This document shows, piece after piece, positions 22,479 through 34,443 of a stretch of DNA of 64,000 bases (within the stretch, counting starts at the first letter, position 1; every line of letters starts with the position of its first letter). The position numbers and the translations under genes are program-made. The DNA comes from Chionoecetes opilio (taxonomy: Eukaryota > Arthropoda > Malacostraca > Decapoda > Majidae), in NCBI GenBank assembly GCA_016584305.1, contig JACEEZ010001253.1:96001-160000 (forward strand), read 5' to 3'. Under the pieces are notes generated by a model. It had not been told where the DNA came from and did not search any database. It worked only from the letters and a program-made list of their open reading frames with translations.

Positions 22479-22570
22479 TTAAGTAACAGGAACTACCTGT
22501 TATAAGAAGTGTAGGTCTCACCAGCCTCTTGTGGCTTCCTTATTTTCCTATGTTCTTATGTTCTTATTAG
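22479..22570 (+). mobile_element. LINE family A, 3' tail after the solo LTR
   Basis: TTAAGTAACAGGAACTACC through CTTCCTTATTTTCC and ATGTTCTTATGTTCTTA. This tail is shared with 30645-30737 and, in reverse, 31987-32021, and marks the 3' end of family A. Confidence 0.85.
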
Positions 22571-22685
22571 AAGTACACCAAAAAGGACGCAACAAATGTG
22601 AAAAGACCCTGAAACTTCACTTATTATTGTTTAATGTCATGGAGGATGCTATTTATGTCAAAGAGAATAAACATATTATATCAAT

Positions 22686-23645
22686 CAGTCAATCATTGGG
22701 GGGATACGCCGTGTGGCGCGTCGCCTCGCCCACCCTACGACGCCACTCCCGGGGGTCACCACGCGAGTCCCCATGCAGACTCCTTTCCCATACCTAGCAG
22801 CTCTCGACAAGAAACATCAACTTGCTCCAGCCACGAGCCTTGTGGGCGCCCCCTTGGCCTCCTCCACACCGGATTGTCTCTTACAGATACAACCCGATGG
22901 GAAGGATCGGTTTCAGGGTAGCGTGCCACATGCCCATGTAGCCGAAGTTGGCACTGACGGACTATGCAGCTAATAGGCCTCGATTCAGTTTCACGGTGCA
23001 ATCGCTGATTTGACACGTAATCATCCCAGCGAGTCCCCGTGATTATGCGAAGAGACTTATTACAAAATAAATCGATTCGTCTCTTCAAGTCGCTATTTAG
23101 TGTCCATGTCTCACAACCATAGAGTAAGACAGGGATCACAAGCGACTAGAAGATCCGGATCTTTGTCCTCCTGCACAGATACCGACAACGCCAAATACTC
23201 CTGCTGAGCGAGTCCATAACACCGTGGGTTATGCCAATCCGCGTAAAACTTCTTGATGTGACACGCCGTCATTATGGACTGCGCTACCAAGGTATGTAAA
23301 GCTTTCCAAGATATCAATGTCCTCGCCGCACGCATGAACAGACTGTACTGTTTTATCTAGTAAGCCTCCAAACACCTGGACCTTGGTCTTAAGCCAGGAG
23401 ACCTCAAGTCCCAAAGGCTTTGCCTCCTCGTGCAGCGCCTCGAGAGCCATCACCAGGAGCTCCAGCGACTCAGCAAAGATTACTGACTGCATTATCGGCA
23501 AAAACAAGATCAGTGATCTTGGAGTTGCCGAGGGATGCTTCACAATCCCTTTGATCTACAACTTTGCCCAATACCCAGTCCATACAAATGTTGAAAAGTG
23601 ATGGGGCAAGGACGCACCCTTGCCTCACTCCTGTATTAACAGGAA
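22686..23645 (-). mobile_element. LINE family D, 5'-truncated copy, RT decayed
   Basis: Read on the minus strand it matches the copy at 44174-45145 from GTTAATACAGGAGTG to the TGAT-type tail (ends near 22686 in the TCAATCAGTCAATCA of the plus strand). Fragments include ALEALHEEAKPLGLEVSWLK, YGCETWTLNSDLKRRI, CIVRQCQLRLHGHVARYP and RRPRGRPQGSW. They lie in at least three frames because of small indels, for example around 23110-23335. Confidence 0.88.
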
Positions 23646-24483
23646 AGAAGTTTTTATATAACTAACTCACTTGAAACTGGTATATATATTTTATTTTCAT
23701 GGAACACAAGTTCCCCTTGCCGATCGGCCTCCACTGAACATGGGCGGGTTGGCGCGGAGCGCCAGAAGAATATCCAATATACAGTAGTCTTTGGCAGGCC
23801 CATGTTCCCTCCCCTTCATGAAGACCAATCTCTTATAATTGTCGGAAGTCAGACTCGTTCTTTCTCTTCATGATGTCCGACCCCTGGGAGAACAGACTCT
23901 TCAGAGCTGCAGCCAGTATGGCTGTGTTGTACGTAATACATATATCTACCCAGGCGGCACAGGAAGAGGGGAGGAGGCATATAGCGCGTTTTCGCGACGT
24001 TTACTAACCTGGTCCAGTCCAGACTAGACCAGTCCAGACTGGACTGATGCTCGCAAAATACATCGAGACTGGCCCCGTCCCATTCGTCGCTCCTATTGGC
24101 TGGGGGATCAAGTGGGTGGTCCTACCATCCTGCAAGCTTTACCCTCCCCCCCTCCCCAAAGACACACCAAAGGGTTATTAATTTGACCTCAGGTAATAGC
24201 CTTCTAGAATCTAGTTGGCATATGAAAGGTGAACCGTGGTCATCATTCTGTGTGTGATGAGAGTCAGGTTTATAAATCTCTGGACGGAGAAAAAATCCCT
24301 GCAGCACAATATTGCAAGACCTGTCGTAGCCACGTCAAACGTTTACTATATAACCTCTATAACCATCATGTATCATATCTATAGGTACTGGCATCCACTA
24401 CCTGGGGACTTCCGTATATAGCAGGCCTTTTACTGGTGGAGTACTTGTTATTAGCCCTATTATCATGCACGTTTTGCCTTGTG

Positions 24484-24546
24484 CAATGTAGCAGTCATCC
24501 CTGCTACTTAAATTGACTTCTCAATGGGAAGTCAAGTAGCAGGGAT
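24484..24546. repeat. Hairpin with 17-bp perfect core arms
   Basis: AGTCATCCCTGCTACTT on the left is repeated in inverse on the right, extended by TTGACTTC/GAAGTCAA after a three-base bulge. The loop is about six bases. A strong cruciform-type structure with no evident function. Confidence 0.85.
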
Positions 24547-24585
24547 GACTATGAAAAATTGAATGATGAAATCTCATTTCATTTA

Positions 24586-24831
24586 CCGTCAATAACACTA
24601 TTTATAGTCGCCACTTCACTAATCTCGCAGGGGGCATACTTTACGAGTTTTAGCATCACTACAGACTTGTATGTGCCACTGAAGAGACGTGCACAGTATG
24701 TAGTATACATTATCTACATAACACTATATACATCTCTTTAGTGACCCATACAAGTCTGTACTGATGCTAAAATTCGTAATATATGGCACCTGGTGACATA
24801 AGTGCAGTGGCGACTATAGTGCTGTTGACGG
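24586..24831. repeat. 246-bp foldback MITE
   Basis: The ends CCGTCAATAACACTA and TAGTGCTGTTGACGG are inverted. The symmetry continues inward through AGTCGCCACT/AGTGGCGACT and TTTTAGCATCA/TGATGCTAAAA to a centre near 24710. Almost the whole element is arm sequence. Confidence 0.8.
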
Positions 24832-25029
24832 TACATTAATTTCCCTAGATGTTTTTTCAGCAAATTGCGAATATTGAAATTTTTCGTGAAATTACTTTAG
24901 TCTTATGGTCGGCCAAAGACTACTGTAACTGGACTTGCTACTCGTGTCCCGCGCCAACCCGCCCATGACCAGTGGAGGCCAGTTTTGCGATTCCTGCCAT
25001 TTTTTAACATCACCCCTATTTCCCTTCCT

Positions 25030-25975
25030 AAGGTTTATCAGTATATATGATATACCGTTATCTTCGTAACTGTTTGTTCTATAATACTATCAACTAAAAA
25101 ATAGTAAAATACACTAAAGAAATGCCATTATGAAAGAGTGAAGAAATATACATGACCTCAATATATACTTAAACTTTTCGCCATTTAATATTTTGCGAGA
25201 AAACATTTTAGATGCTAGCGATAGAAAGAAGCGGATTTTCATTAGCTTTCCATTGATACATTTCGTTTTCTGATAAATGAATTACCACCATGCCTAAATT
25301 AGCGTTAACTAAAAAAATAACATCATCAATCGTATCGGCAAGTAAAAAAGTGTTCCATGAATACAGTAGACTATGGCATATCAGTATAAATGATACACTG
25401 TTATCTTCGTGAATGTTTGTTCTATAATATTATCAAATAAAAAACTGTAAAATACACTAAAGAAATTCCATTATGAGACTATGAAGAAATATGCATGAAC
25501 TTATATTCACTTAAACTCATCGCAATTTGATATTTTGCGTGAAGACTTTTTACATGCAACATATCAATAGAAGCGGAATTTAATTAGCTTTCCATTGCTA
25601 TATTTCATTTTCTGATAAATGAATTAGAACCATGCATAAATTAGCGTTAACTAAATAAATAACATCATCTATCGGGTAATTATCCCGATAGATGATGTTA
25701 TTTTTTTAGTTAACACTAATTTATGCATGGTTATGATTAATTTATCAGAAAACGAAATATAGCAATGGAAAGCCAATGAAAATCCGCTTCTTTCTATCGC
25801 TAGCATCTAAAATGTTTTCTCGCAAAATATTAAATGGCGATGAGTTCAAGTGAATATTAAGTTCATGCATATTTCTTAACTCTCTCATAATGGCATTTCT
25901 TTATTGCATTTTACTGTTTTTTATTTGATAATATTATAGAACAAACATTTAAGAAGATAACGGTATATCATTTGT
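25030..25975. repeat. Three related modules, two direct and one inverted
   Basis: Modules of about 280-300 bp at 25030-25335 and 25375-25665 are direct repeats. A third at 25695-25975 is inverted. All contain GTTTGTTCTATAATA, CATTTGATATTTTGCG-like and CATGCATAAATTAGCGTTAAC-like tracts. The second and third meet head to head at CGGGTAATTATCCCG (about 25674-25688), giving a long palindrome. Confidence 0.8.
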
Positions 25976-26329
25976 ACTGATAAACCATAGGAAGGGAAAA
26001 GGGAGTGATGTTCGAAAATGACAGGAATCGCAAAACTGGCCTCCACTGGAAATAGCCCAAAATGAGTAGCAAGTCCAGTATAGAGTAGTCTTTGGGTCGG
26101 CCATCATGGTGTTTCATGTCTTATCAGCAGCACGAGAAGCTCCTGGTCGTCTTCCCCGCTGACTGTAGTGCGCATGCGCCAGTTTTCCCCACACTGGGCC
26201 AACGTGGTCCTGTTCGCTGGGTTGGACCAGTCTAGCCCGTTCCAGCCCGGTCCAGTCCGCCTCGCGAAAACAGACTCCGCTGCGGATTGAACCAGTCTAG
26301 ACCGGGCTAGAACGGTCGCGAAAACGCCC

Positions 26330-26695
26330 TAATAGCCTGCCTCGCCGGTGGTGGGGCCAAGGGTGGCTCAGGTCTTCCATCTCAGTAACCTGATCCACGT
26401 TGTAGTGAATTACTTGGCTCTTCATTATGGCAGCAGTATGATGGCTGGAGGTGGTGGGGTAGGGTTAAGCCTTGAAAAAATTTGGTCTCATTTTGCAAAA
26501 ATTGCAGTAACGTCTTGAATATATCAATACTCTTACTACGTCACACAGATTATATATGAGTTTCAACTGAAAATACGGTAAATAAGCAAAAAACTTACAA
26601 AACGAGGCAGGTGAAAGGGCTGGATGCTGGTGCTGGGAATGCTCACTGTTAACTGATCGCATGGCGAACTATTGGGAAAGCATTATTCCCTAGCA
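26330..26695. other. Unassigned intronic sequence
   Basis: No gene or repeat supported between the composite foldback and the hAT-like terminus. Confidence 0.45.
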
Positions 26696-27000
26696 CAGTG
26701 GTTCTTAACCTTTTCAGAGGCGCCGAACCCTAGCGAAAACTTCCGCACACTAGCCGAACCCCTCAAATATGGGACGGAAAAACAAGATTAATACAAAGAT
26801 TTAATATAAATTGCTTCAAAATTCAAGAGTATATTTAGATAATAAGGAAGGAAGGTTTCGACAGCAGTGATGTATATAGGTCCTTCGAAAGAGGAGGGGG
26901 GCACCGGGGTTAATCCAGGATTGTTTTAAGGGAGGGAGATGTAGCGGAGCGAACCTCTACAGCTGTGGGATTTGAGGAGGGAGTTAGGATTTTTTTTGAA
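26696..27000 (+). mobile_element. hAT-like non-autonomous element
   Basis: Starts CAGTGGTTCTTAACC, a classic hAT terminal inverted repeat. The interior (26780-26990) matches 62630-62830: CTTCAAAATTCAAGAGT, ATATAGGTCCTT and AATCCAGGATTGTTT tracts. The right terminus was not identified, so the end coordinate is approximate. Confidence 0.6.
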
Positions 27001-27190
27001 AATCAAGCATCTTTAGGGGCATTGTAAAATCTCAGAAGGGTTATATTGCACTAATCTGATAATCAAAGGCAAAACATTTTTTGTCCCTGAGGGACAAAAG
27101 GAGGGGCCATGGCCGAGTTCCCCCCATACCCCACTATATTCGACTCTGCTCGGAAGGAAGAGAGGCGTGCGGACACACACACACACATAC

Positions 27191-27420
27191 CAGAGGTGGG
27201 CACTTCCGCAAAACTTCCGCAAACCGCAACGTCCGCAAATTGCGGAAGTCCGAATTCGTTTGCGGATTTGTGGAAGGGTAAAAATGTGCAAAATTGCGTT
27301 TGCGGAAGTACTGCCGCAAATGCAAACATATTTGCAAATTCCCAAGTGGCCGTGGTGAGTTTGAACACTATTCCAGCGCGGATACGGGCACCGTCCAGGG
27401 TGAGTAAGATACGCTAAGGG
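27191..27420 (+). mobile_element. hAT-like MITE, copy 1
   Basis: Starts CAGAGGTGGGCACTTCCGCA and is dominated by TTGCGGAAGT and TTTGCGGA motifs in both orientations. About 230 bp match 39830-40058 on the opposite strand, including the end near GAGTTTGAACA...TTCC...GCGC. The CAGAGGTGGGC start resembles hAT ends; the exact right end and duplication are uncertain. Confidence 0.65.
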
Positions 27421-27689
27421 AGGCTGCTTTCCCACCAGTCAACCTTGACCGCAGTTATCAGTGAGCATTCATAGACGAAGTACGTACGTGTATCTCCAAA
27501 CCCTTCTTCCTGCCTCGCTTTGTAGGTATGATGTACCATATTTTTGGTTGAAACTCCTATAAACATCTGTGTGATGTTATGATATCATTGACATATCTTA
27601 GATATTACTGTAAACTTTGTTAGGTGAGATCCAAGGTCAGTAGATACTAGAAACAATGTTTGGCGTTGGTGGGCTCGGCTCTGACCTCA

Positions 27690-28290
27690 CGCGTCCCTCG
27701 CTGACTCAGTCATGTCTTCAATTATCGTGGAGGAGGGACCACCTAAGTAATCGTTGATTGGAGAACTTGTTCCGGTCCAGGAAGGAGAGGGGGTTATGAT
27801 CGGTGAAGACTTGCAGGGGAATGAGGCTTGGTTGCAGGTAGCACTCGAACTTCTTGATTGCAGAGACGATGGCAAAGAGCTCCTTTTCGATTGTAGAATA
27901 TCTGCCTTGGTGGATGTCAAGCTTGGCGGAGTGGTAGGCGACTGGGTGGAGGATTCCGTCTTTTTCCTGGAGGAGGGCAGCTCCTACAGCTTGGTCACTG
28001 GCATCGGTATGAAGGATGAATGGTTTACTGAAGTCCGGTGAGAGCAGCACGGGGTCATGGGTGAGTAAGGTCTTGAGTTGATTGAAAGTGGTTTGGCAGT
28101 CTTCCGTCCAGGCGAAGGTAGTGGAGCCGCTCGTCATCCGGGTGAGGGAGAGAGCGACTTTCGAGAAGTTCGGGTAGAATCTCCTAAAGTACCCGGCCAT
28201 ACCCAGGAAGCGCATCAGTGCCTTCCGGGAGGTTGGGACAGGGTACTCGATGATTGCCGCGATGTTCGCTGCCTTGGGTCGGATTATGGC
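27690..28290 (-). pseudogene. Ty3/gypsy RT-RNase H fragment
   Basis: The minus strand encodes about 190 residues. RT connection: IAAIIEYPVPTSRKALMRFL, GYFRRFYPNFS. Then the RNase H domain with FILHTDASDQAVGAALLQ (catalytic Asp), AYHSAKLDIHQGRYSTIEKE (catalytic Glu) and VFTDHNPLSFL (catalytic Asp). The preserved acids show that the fragment comes from a once-active element. Both sides are cut; no integrase or LTR is attached. It is unrelated in position to the gypsy fragment at 19505. Confidence 0.9.
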
Positions 28291-28295
28291 TAGGG

Positions 28296-28545
28296 CGCAA
28301 GATGACCGAACAAGACCTACTCCAGAAGAACAGACTGTGCCTGGGTTTTCAGGGTTTCACGCCAGCATGTCAAATGCAGACGAGAAGAGTCGAGCAATAT
28401 ACCACATGACCTATACCAACCCACCCAGTAAGACAATTCTCAATGTGATGTGTAAACTTGCAAAATCGATCGAAGAAAAAAATGATGATAGTGGCTCATA
28501 CAGTAAATCATGTAGTGATAGTGAAGTGGCAGATTAGTATGCACA
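28296..28545 (+). pseudogene. Fragment of a multicopy gene family, unknown function
   Basis: An open stretch gives VPGFSGFHASMSNADEKSR, then IYHMTYTNPPSKTILNVMCK and an acidic end. I recall similar segments (GF.A...S, PP.K..V..VM.K) in large families of predicted proteins from crustaceans and cnidarians, whose members also include SPDTD/GCDTTS-type proteins like 35165-37445. That link is memory and unverified. It is bounded on the left by antisense gypsy and on the right by a MITE, so it is only a fragment. Confidence 0.35.
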
Positions 28546-28549
28546 GTTA

Positions 28550-29104
28550 GGGCTATATGCAAGAATTCTCGTCAAATCCCGGCAGGTGCAGATTCCCCAC
28601 AGTCGTATTTCCACCGGTGGGATCTTCAAGAAATGCCCGGCCGGTGGAGATTGGGCAGGCGTACCAACACAAGCGAGTCCAAGACGGCATCAGTATTTTG
28701 ACTGTTTTATACATATCTAATACATTTTAATAGTGTAATTTATCATTTCTGCCATTAAAATAATAGCTTAGTTAGTGTTCGCCACATGTCTGAGGCGTTG
28801 GTGTAGAAAAAATGGGCCCGAGTGATACGTGCGAGTACATTTGAACGGCCCGCCACCACTGCTCCACACAATGGCCGACCTCCCACCTCCCACCTGGTAT
28901 GCATGTTACTCTCGGTTGTGTTGAAAACTCACCTGTAATGGTCTGGGAAGAAATATAATGGAATAAGTGGAGAGCGGGATGGAGGTTTGATGTGCAAGCC
29001 ACTGCATGGTGAAGGCAGTCAGCTGACTCAAATCTCCACTCGTCGCGTTTTCCTTGCTTACTGTCCGCGATGCAACGGGTCGACAAAATTTTTGCATATG
29101 GGCC
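28550..29104 (-). mobile_element. GGGCTATAT-end MITE, copy 1 (inverted)
   Basis: 555 bp, starting GGGCTATATGCAAGAATTCT after TTA (28547-28549) and ending GCATATGGGCC. It is the reverse complement of the copies at 34444-35087 and 37449-38167, including the GTCAAATCC, CGGCCGGTGGAGA, AAACAGTCAAAATACTGATG-type and AACACAACCGAGAGTAACAT tracts. No coding sequence. Confidence 0.88.
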
Positions 29105-29632
29105 ATAGTATGCAGTTTAAAATGAAGTAGTGTCTGCTAAAATAAGTGGAAAACAACACCTCACATATCCATCTAGCTTATCTTGTGCCGAAGATATTAC
29201 ATTTCATGTTTTTCAGGATGGCGGACAGTGGCCATCCTTTATTTAGAGGTCAAAATGATCCCTAAACTGTACGATAACCATTCCAGTGGCTTTGTAATGT
29301 CAGAATTAGTAAAAAATTACACCTCATTCGTCTTTCTAACTCATCTGATGCCAGAGATATAACATTTTATGTTTTTCAAGATGTCGGTGGCGGCCATTTT
29401 CAATATTGGGCTCTAGAAAAGTTAGCCGTCATTTCCCAGAGGGGATTAGGAGCTAATTTTTCTTTAAAATGGTCCAGGTTATCAAATCCATCGAGAAAAA
29501 AAGGAAGGAAGAAAATGGTCACGGACTCCAAGAAAATGACTACTATCCTCTATCCGCACTCAAATTCAAATTATAGCCAAGTGGTTGTTCTGGCTTATAT
29601 ATTTGTTTTAAATTTATTCTCAATTAACTCTA

Positions 29633-29635
<3 letters not shown>
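29105..29635. other. Unassigned, with an internal direct repeat
   Basis: Two related segments about 165 bp apart (about 29185-29235 and 29345-29395) share GATATTACATTTCATGTTTT and ...GGCGG...GGCCAT tracts, indicating an old internal duplication. No gene is supported. Confidence 0.45.

Positions 29636-29702
<67 letters not shown>
29636..29702. repeat. (CT)n microsatellite
   Basis: About 33 uninterrupted CT units. The nearby GT run (29725-29747) and AT run (29903-29927) make this a microsatellite cluster. The Leu/Ser-repeat open frames over it are artefacts. Confidence 0.97.
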
Positions 29703-29705
<3 letters not shown>

Positions 29706-30179
29706 AGAGTATCAGAGATACACATATGTGTGTGTGTGTGTGTGTGGGTATTCCCCTTCTAGTATCTAGGTCCGTCGATAAGGCATATAAAAGGAAGTGA
29801 CACGCCAGGAGGTTTAGGGTGAGGTGATTTTCGCCAGGCTTTGTTTGGCCGCGAGTGTACGTGTAGGTATGTTGCGTGTATGTGTGTGCAAACTGTGTAT
29901 GTATATATATATATATATATATATATGCATGTATGTGTATATAGGTATATACGTATGTATATGTATTCATTTATGATGTCAGTTACTAATATTGTATATA
30001 TTTGTTAGCCAATGGCTTAGATATTAGTCCACTTGCTTAACACGTTTTTGTATATCTAAGCAACAGGTCTGTATAGGAGCTTGCGCTCAACATACCTAGG
30101 CTTCATGTTTTACTTATGTAAAATGAACAAAAAATGTATTGTATCAAGGAGGCCAATAAAACAATAAGTCAATAAGTCA

Positions 30180-30860
30180 AAGTCATATCGAAAGTTACGC
30201 ATCCCCTGAATCATTTTAGTCATCCTTCTCTGGACTGATTCTAACAAGGCTATCTATATTCATCCTGTAATACGGGGATCAAAACTGTACCGCATAGTCT
30301 AGGTGAGGTCTGACTAGAGCCAAATAAAGCTTTAGAATAACCTCAGTACATCTACTTTTAACACTGTGTTATGAATCCTAAAACCATATTATCTCGATTT
30401 CTAGCCTCAATACAGTGTTTCCTAGGACGGAGTTCTGAGCTTACCCGCACACCCAAATCTTTCTCCCCTTCTAATGTTGTAGTTAAACTGGGAGGAAAAT
30501 CAAATAAGTTAAATAGGGAGAAATTGGTTCACAAATAGGGTGATAATTGGAATGGACTCACTCATCAGGTAGTTAGTGCGGAATCAATAGGGAGTTTTAA
30601 AAGGAGGCTAGACAATTTCATGGATGGGGATGAAAGGTGGATGTGGGTAGTGTTAAGTAACAGGAACTACCACGTGTAGGTCTCGCGACCTCTTGTAGCT
30701 TCCTTATTTTCTGATGTTCTTATGTTCTTAAGTCTCCCTGCAAACCGTTTATATCAGACTTTGATATAATAGGCCTACCAATCTTAGTATCATCAGCAAA
30801 CTTGCTGATATCACTGTTAATCCCACTATCTAAATCGTTGATGTAAATAAAACATAATAA
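30180..30860 (-). mobile_element. LINE family A copy, interrupted by another family A insertion
   Basis: On the minus strand 30850-30738 encodes the ND...ISKFADDTK segment. 30483-30180 encodes the downstream GEKDLGVRVSS-like and thumb region, with stops. The two parts are separated by a plus-strand 3' end of the same family (30484-30737). Confidence 0.75.
30484..30737 (+). mobile_element. LINE family A, short 3' end nested in its own family
   Basis: About 254 bp. Decayed C-terminal coding (GGAATGGACTCACTCATCAGG and GATGGGGATGAAAGGTGG tracts, also present at 20735-20820) runs into AAGTAACAGGAACTACC and the ATGTTCTTATGTTCTTA tail. It shows the uninterrupted sequence used to prove the solo LTR insertion at 20842. 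Confidence 0.8.
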
Positions 30861-31796
30861 GCCTGTAGTATTTTCGTAGTCTGGCCGTAGATACTCTCGG
30901 TCAATTTAACTCTTCAGTTTAATTATTTGTACATTTTTTCTCACCTTCAGTTTTTATTAAGTATACATTCTGCGTATTATTACATAATGATGTGAATATA
31001 TATAAGCCACAGAGTATAGGGCTACCTAGAAAGCGAGTCCCGCATCCCGCTATATTGTGACGAGTGACGCCCGCAGCCTAGTGCGGCGACCATCTGGCTT
31101 CACACACCTTATTCCCAACTATTTTTCTGACACCACCATTTGATATTGAAAAAAAAACTAGGGCCACCATCGTCTTCCTGAGAAAATTCTGGATCGTATT
31201 AGCATAAATCTGCAACAATAATATCAATTATACGAAAATGATGGCTAAATAAAGTAGCGCATAAACATTTTTTCTTTCAACTCCTTAGTGCTCAGCTATT
31301 TTTCATTGTACAATTATATTAAACACGGTTCCTGAATCTACACACTTTCCTGATTATGTTGGTATATGATACTTCCCCATGTGACAATATCTAGAGCAGT
31401 GGATCTTAACCTGGGGTACCTGTACCACCAGGGGGTACGAAACCTTATACCTGGGGGTACGAGACATGCTGACCAATAAGTCAATGTCATATTTATAAGG
31501 AAGCTGGAATTATATATTTATAATTATTTTGTCTGTCAACAATAATTGGCTTAACCACCTGCAGTCCAACGGTTCATCATTAAGTCATACTACAATATCT
31601 TGTAAAATCTATTAGTTACCGTCATATGTCGTTTTCTTATTTTACCGTTTCGTACAGAGTTCTATATTCGTGTGGTACGTGTTCATGTGTCTGTTGGCTC
31701 AGCACTGGCCACTGCCCCAAAAAATAGCAGCAGGCAAATCTCGGCCCGGCAGCCGTCGTGGAAGGTTCTGCCGCTCTCGCTCATACCACAACGCAG
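30861..31796. other. Unassigned intronic sequence with one hAT-like end
   Basis: At 31397 CAGTGGATCTTAACCTGGGG resembles a hAT terminus (CAGTGGTTCTTAACC at 26696). A matching right end was not found. The rest is AT-rich with no gene. Confidence 0.45.
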
Positions 31797-32518
<722 letters not shown>

Positions 32519-32563
32519 CAAGGTAAAGTGTCTGTCTCTTTATCTTGGTGCGCACAGTGTAAA

Positions 32564-33652
32564 GCCCCTATCTCACATACACGATTTAAGAAATTGCGAA
32601 CACGATTTAAGAAAAGTTGAAAAATCGTGTTGATTCGTGCTCGACCTTGTGGTTTATGCAAATTTCTTAACCAAACACGACCCTCATACGACCTTCATAC
32701 GACTGAACACGACACTCATACGACCGTCATAAGATATTCATACGATACAACACGATTTAACCTCATTTAACACCACCCCAATACGACTGTCATACGACCA
32801 AACACGACTGTCATACGACGCCCATACGACTTAACACGAATCAACACGACCGCCATACGATTAAACACGAATCATTACGATGTCCATACGACTACAAAAA
32901 TAAACACGATCTCCATACGACTGAGCAAGACCTTCATACGACATATTTTTGTTTATTTTGGTCACGTGGGTCATCTATCTTTATAATAATATAAGCGAAA
33001 GTGTGTGTGTATGTCTGTGTGTGTGTATGTGTGTGCTATAGGTCCCGCCCCCCGTGGCGCAATCCCATCATATGGCACAGTTTTGGAACCAGGTTGACCA
33101 GGGGAAGGTTTTAAGGCCATTTTGGGGATGATCCGATCACTTTTTTTCTTTTTTCTTTTTTAGCAGCCTATTAGCGAGAATTGTGAAAAAAAGTGGGTTT
33201 CTTCCGGTCGTATGACAAACATGGATTTCGTGTTCAGGCGTATGGGAGTCGTATGAAAGGCGTATGAAAGTCGAATTGAATCGTGTTAAAACGTATGAAG
33301 GTCGTATGAGTTTCTTCCCACGCTCCCCAACACGACTGAACGCGACTGAACACGATCTTCATACGACTAAACACGATCTTTATACGATTGAACACGACTG
33401 TCATACGACCTTCATACGACTGAACACGACTTTTCAGCTCGGCTTAAATCGTGTTATAAATTTTTGCATTGCAAAATTTTATAACACGATTTAAGCCGAG
33501 CTGCGACGTCCATACGACCGCGCGCGACCGACCACGACTTAACACGAATGAACACGAATGAGTGCGCGACCTTCATACGTTCTAACACGATTTAAGGAAA
33601 AACGTTAAATCGTGTTCTTTCGTGTTCAGATTCGTGAATGTGAGATAGGGGC
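32564..33652. mobile_element. TIR element built from CATACGAC/AACACGA motifs
   Basis: The inverted ends are GCCCCTATCTCACAT (32564-32578) and its complement (33638-33652). The interior consists largely of irregularly spaced CATACGAC and AACACGA words, well over a dozen of each sense. They are on the plus strand at 32650-32945, flip to GTCGTATGA near 33220-33310, then return to plus. No coding. A Helitron-like fragment interrupts it at about 32975-33215. A target duplication is not clear. Confidence 0.75.
32975..33215 (+). mobile_element. Helitron-like 5' end, truncated
   Basis: Shares about 240 bp with the start of the complete element at 63118: TATAATAATATAAGCGAAAG, a TG-rich run, CCGCCCCCCGTGGCG, AATCCCATCATATG, and AGCAGCCTATTAGCGAGAAT. 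The 3' hairpin and CTAG end are missing. Confidence 0.75.
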
Positions 33653-34443
33653 AGGTCGCCCCTCGGGTGACGGGTCCCTGAGGTGCTCTGCACAGTACTA
33701 CACTCCTGCCTTGGTTTCGCCACTTACACTTTCATAATTTCTCTGGACTTGACCGCCACAGTGAGCGGGATTTAGTTCCAGTGTTTTGTGTTACCTGAGT
33801 TAGCTGAACTGTAACAAATTGTGTCTGTGATTCCTGTGAACCGAGGCGCTCCCCACATAGTGCTGCAACAGTGACTCCGAAAGCCATCATTTAGCTGACC
33901 CAGGGTGCACGGCAGTACCACATTATCTATCATAGATAGGTTCATATATGTCTGAATAACATGAAATGGTATGATAGCCCTTGCAAAACCTTGTGCGAGC
34001 TGAGAAATCAACACATATATACTACACCCGACAGGCTAAAATTCCGCGCGTCAGTTTCAGTCACTTCGAAGACTCTCTCGTCACAACCATTAAAGCTATT
34101 GCACTGCTGAAGGTCTCAAAATGAAGCCAGATAAATGTTCTATCAATTGGTGGTACAAATAATACTATAGGTTGTAAATTAAGGAAATCACAGCAACCAT
34201 AACTTTAAAAATATAGAAATTTTGACGTTTTTGAAAATGTATTTCTTTTTTTTAATAAGAAATATTAATTCTAGCTATTTCGTTCACTTATAATTGAAGA
34301 AAGGTACATAATCAAGCTTTCCAAAGCAATAAATCGTAGTTCGGTACCGCTTTCTGCAACCGAGTAAGGATAAAATAACTTTGATGAATTAAGTGAAACC
34401 GTGCCCTCAACGCATCTGACATGTCAGTCGCGGTTATCACTAA

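Larger units (their letters stand above)
23984..26329. mobile_element. Composite foldback/TIR region, 2.35 kb
   Basis: The outer ends are inverted: GCGCGTTTTCGCGAC at 23984-23998 and GTCGCGAAAACGCCC at 26315-26329, each followed inward by degenerate GGTCCAGTC/GACTGG repeats. Between them lie several inverted modules. One is a module ending AGTAGTCTTTGG, at 24905-24995 (minus) and 26033-26105 (plus), with a further plus-strand copy outside at 23725-23800. Others are the hairpin at 24484-24546, the MITE-like hairpin at 24586-24831 and the module array at 25030-25975. No coding sequence. Target duplication at the outer ends is not clear (ATA versus TAA). Confidence 0.65.

Noticed and set aside
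29515..29769. Open frame with a long Leu/Ser repeat
   Set aside because: It is the translation of the (CT)n microsatellite; no start context or conserved flank.
26696..31411. One hAT element bounded by the CAGTGG ends at 26696 and 31397
   Set aside because: Both ends point the same way (direct orientation), so they are not an inverted terminal pair.
32650..32945. CRISPR-like repeat array
   Set aside because: The words are 7-8 bases, irregularly spaced and in both orientations; the context is eukaryotic and inside a TIR element.
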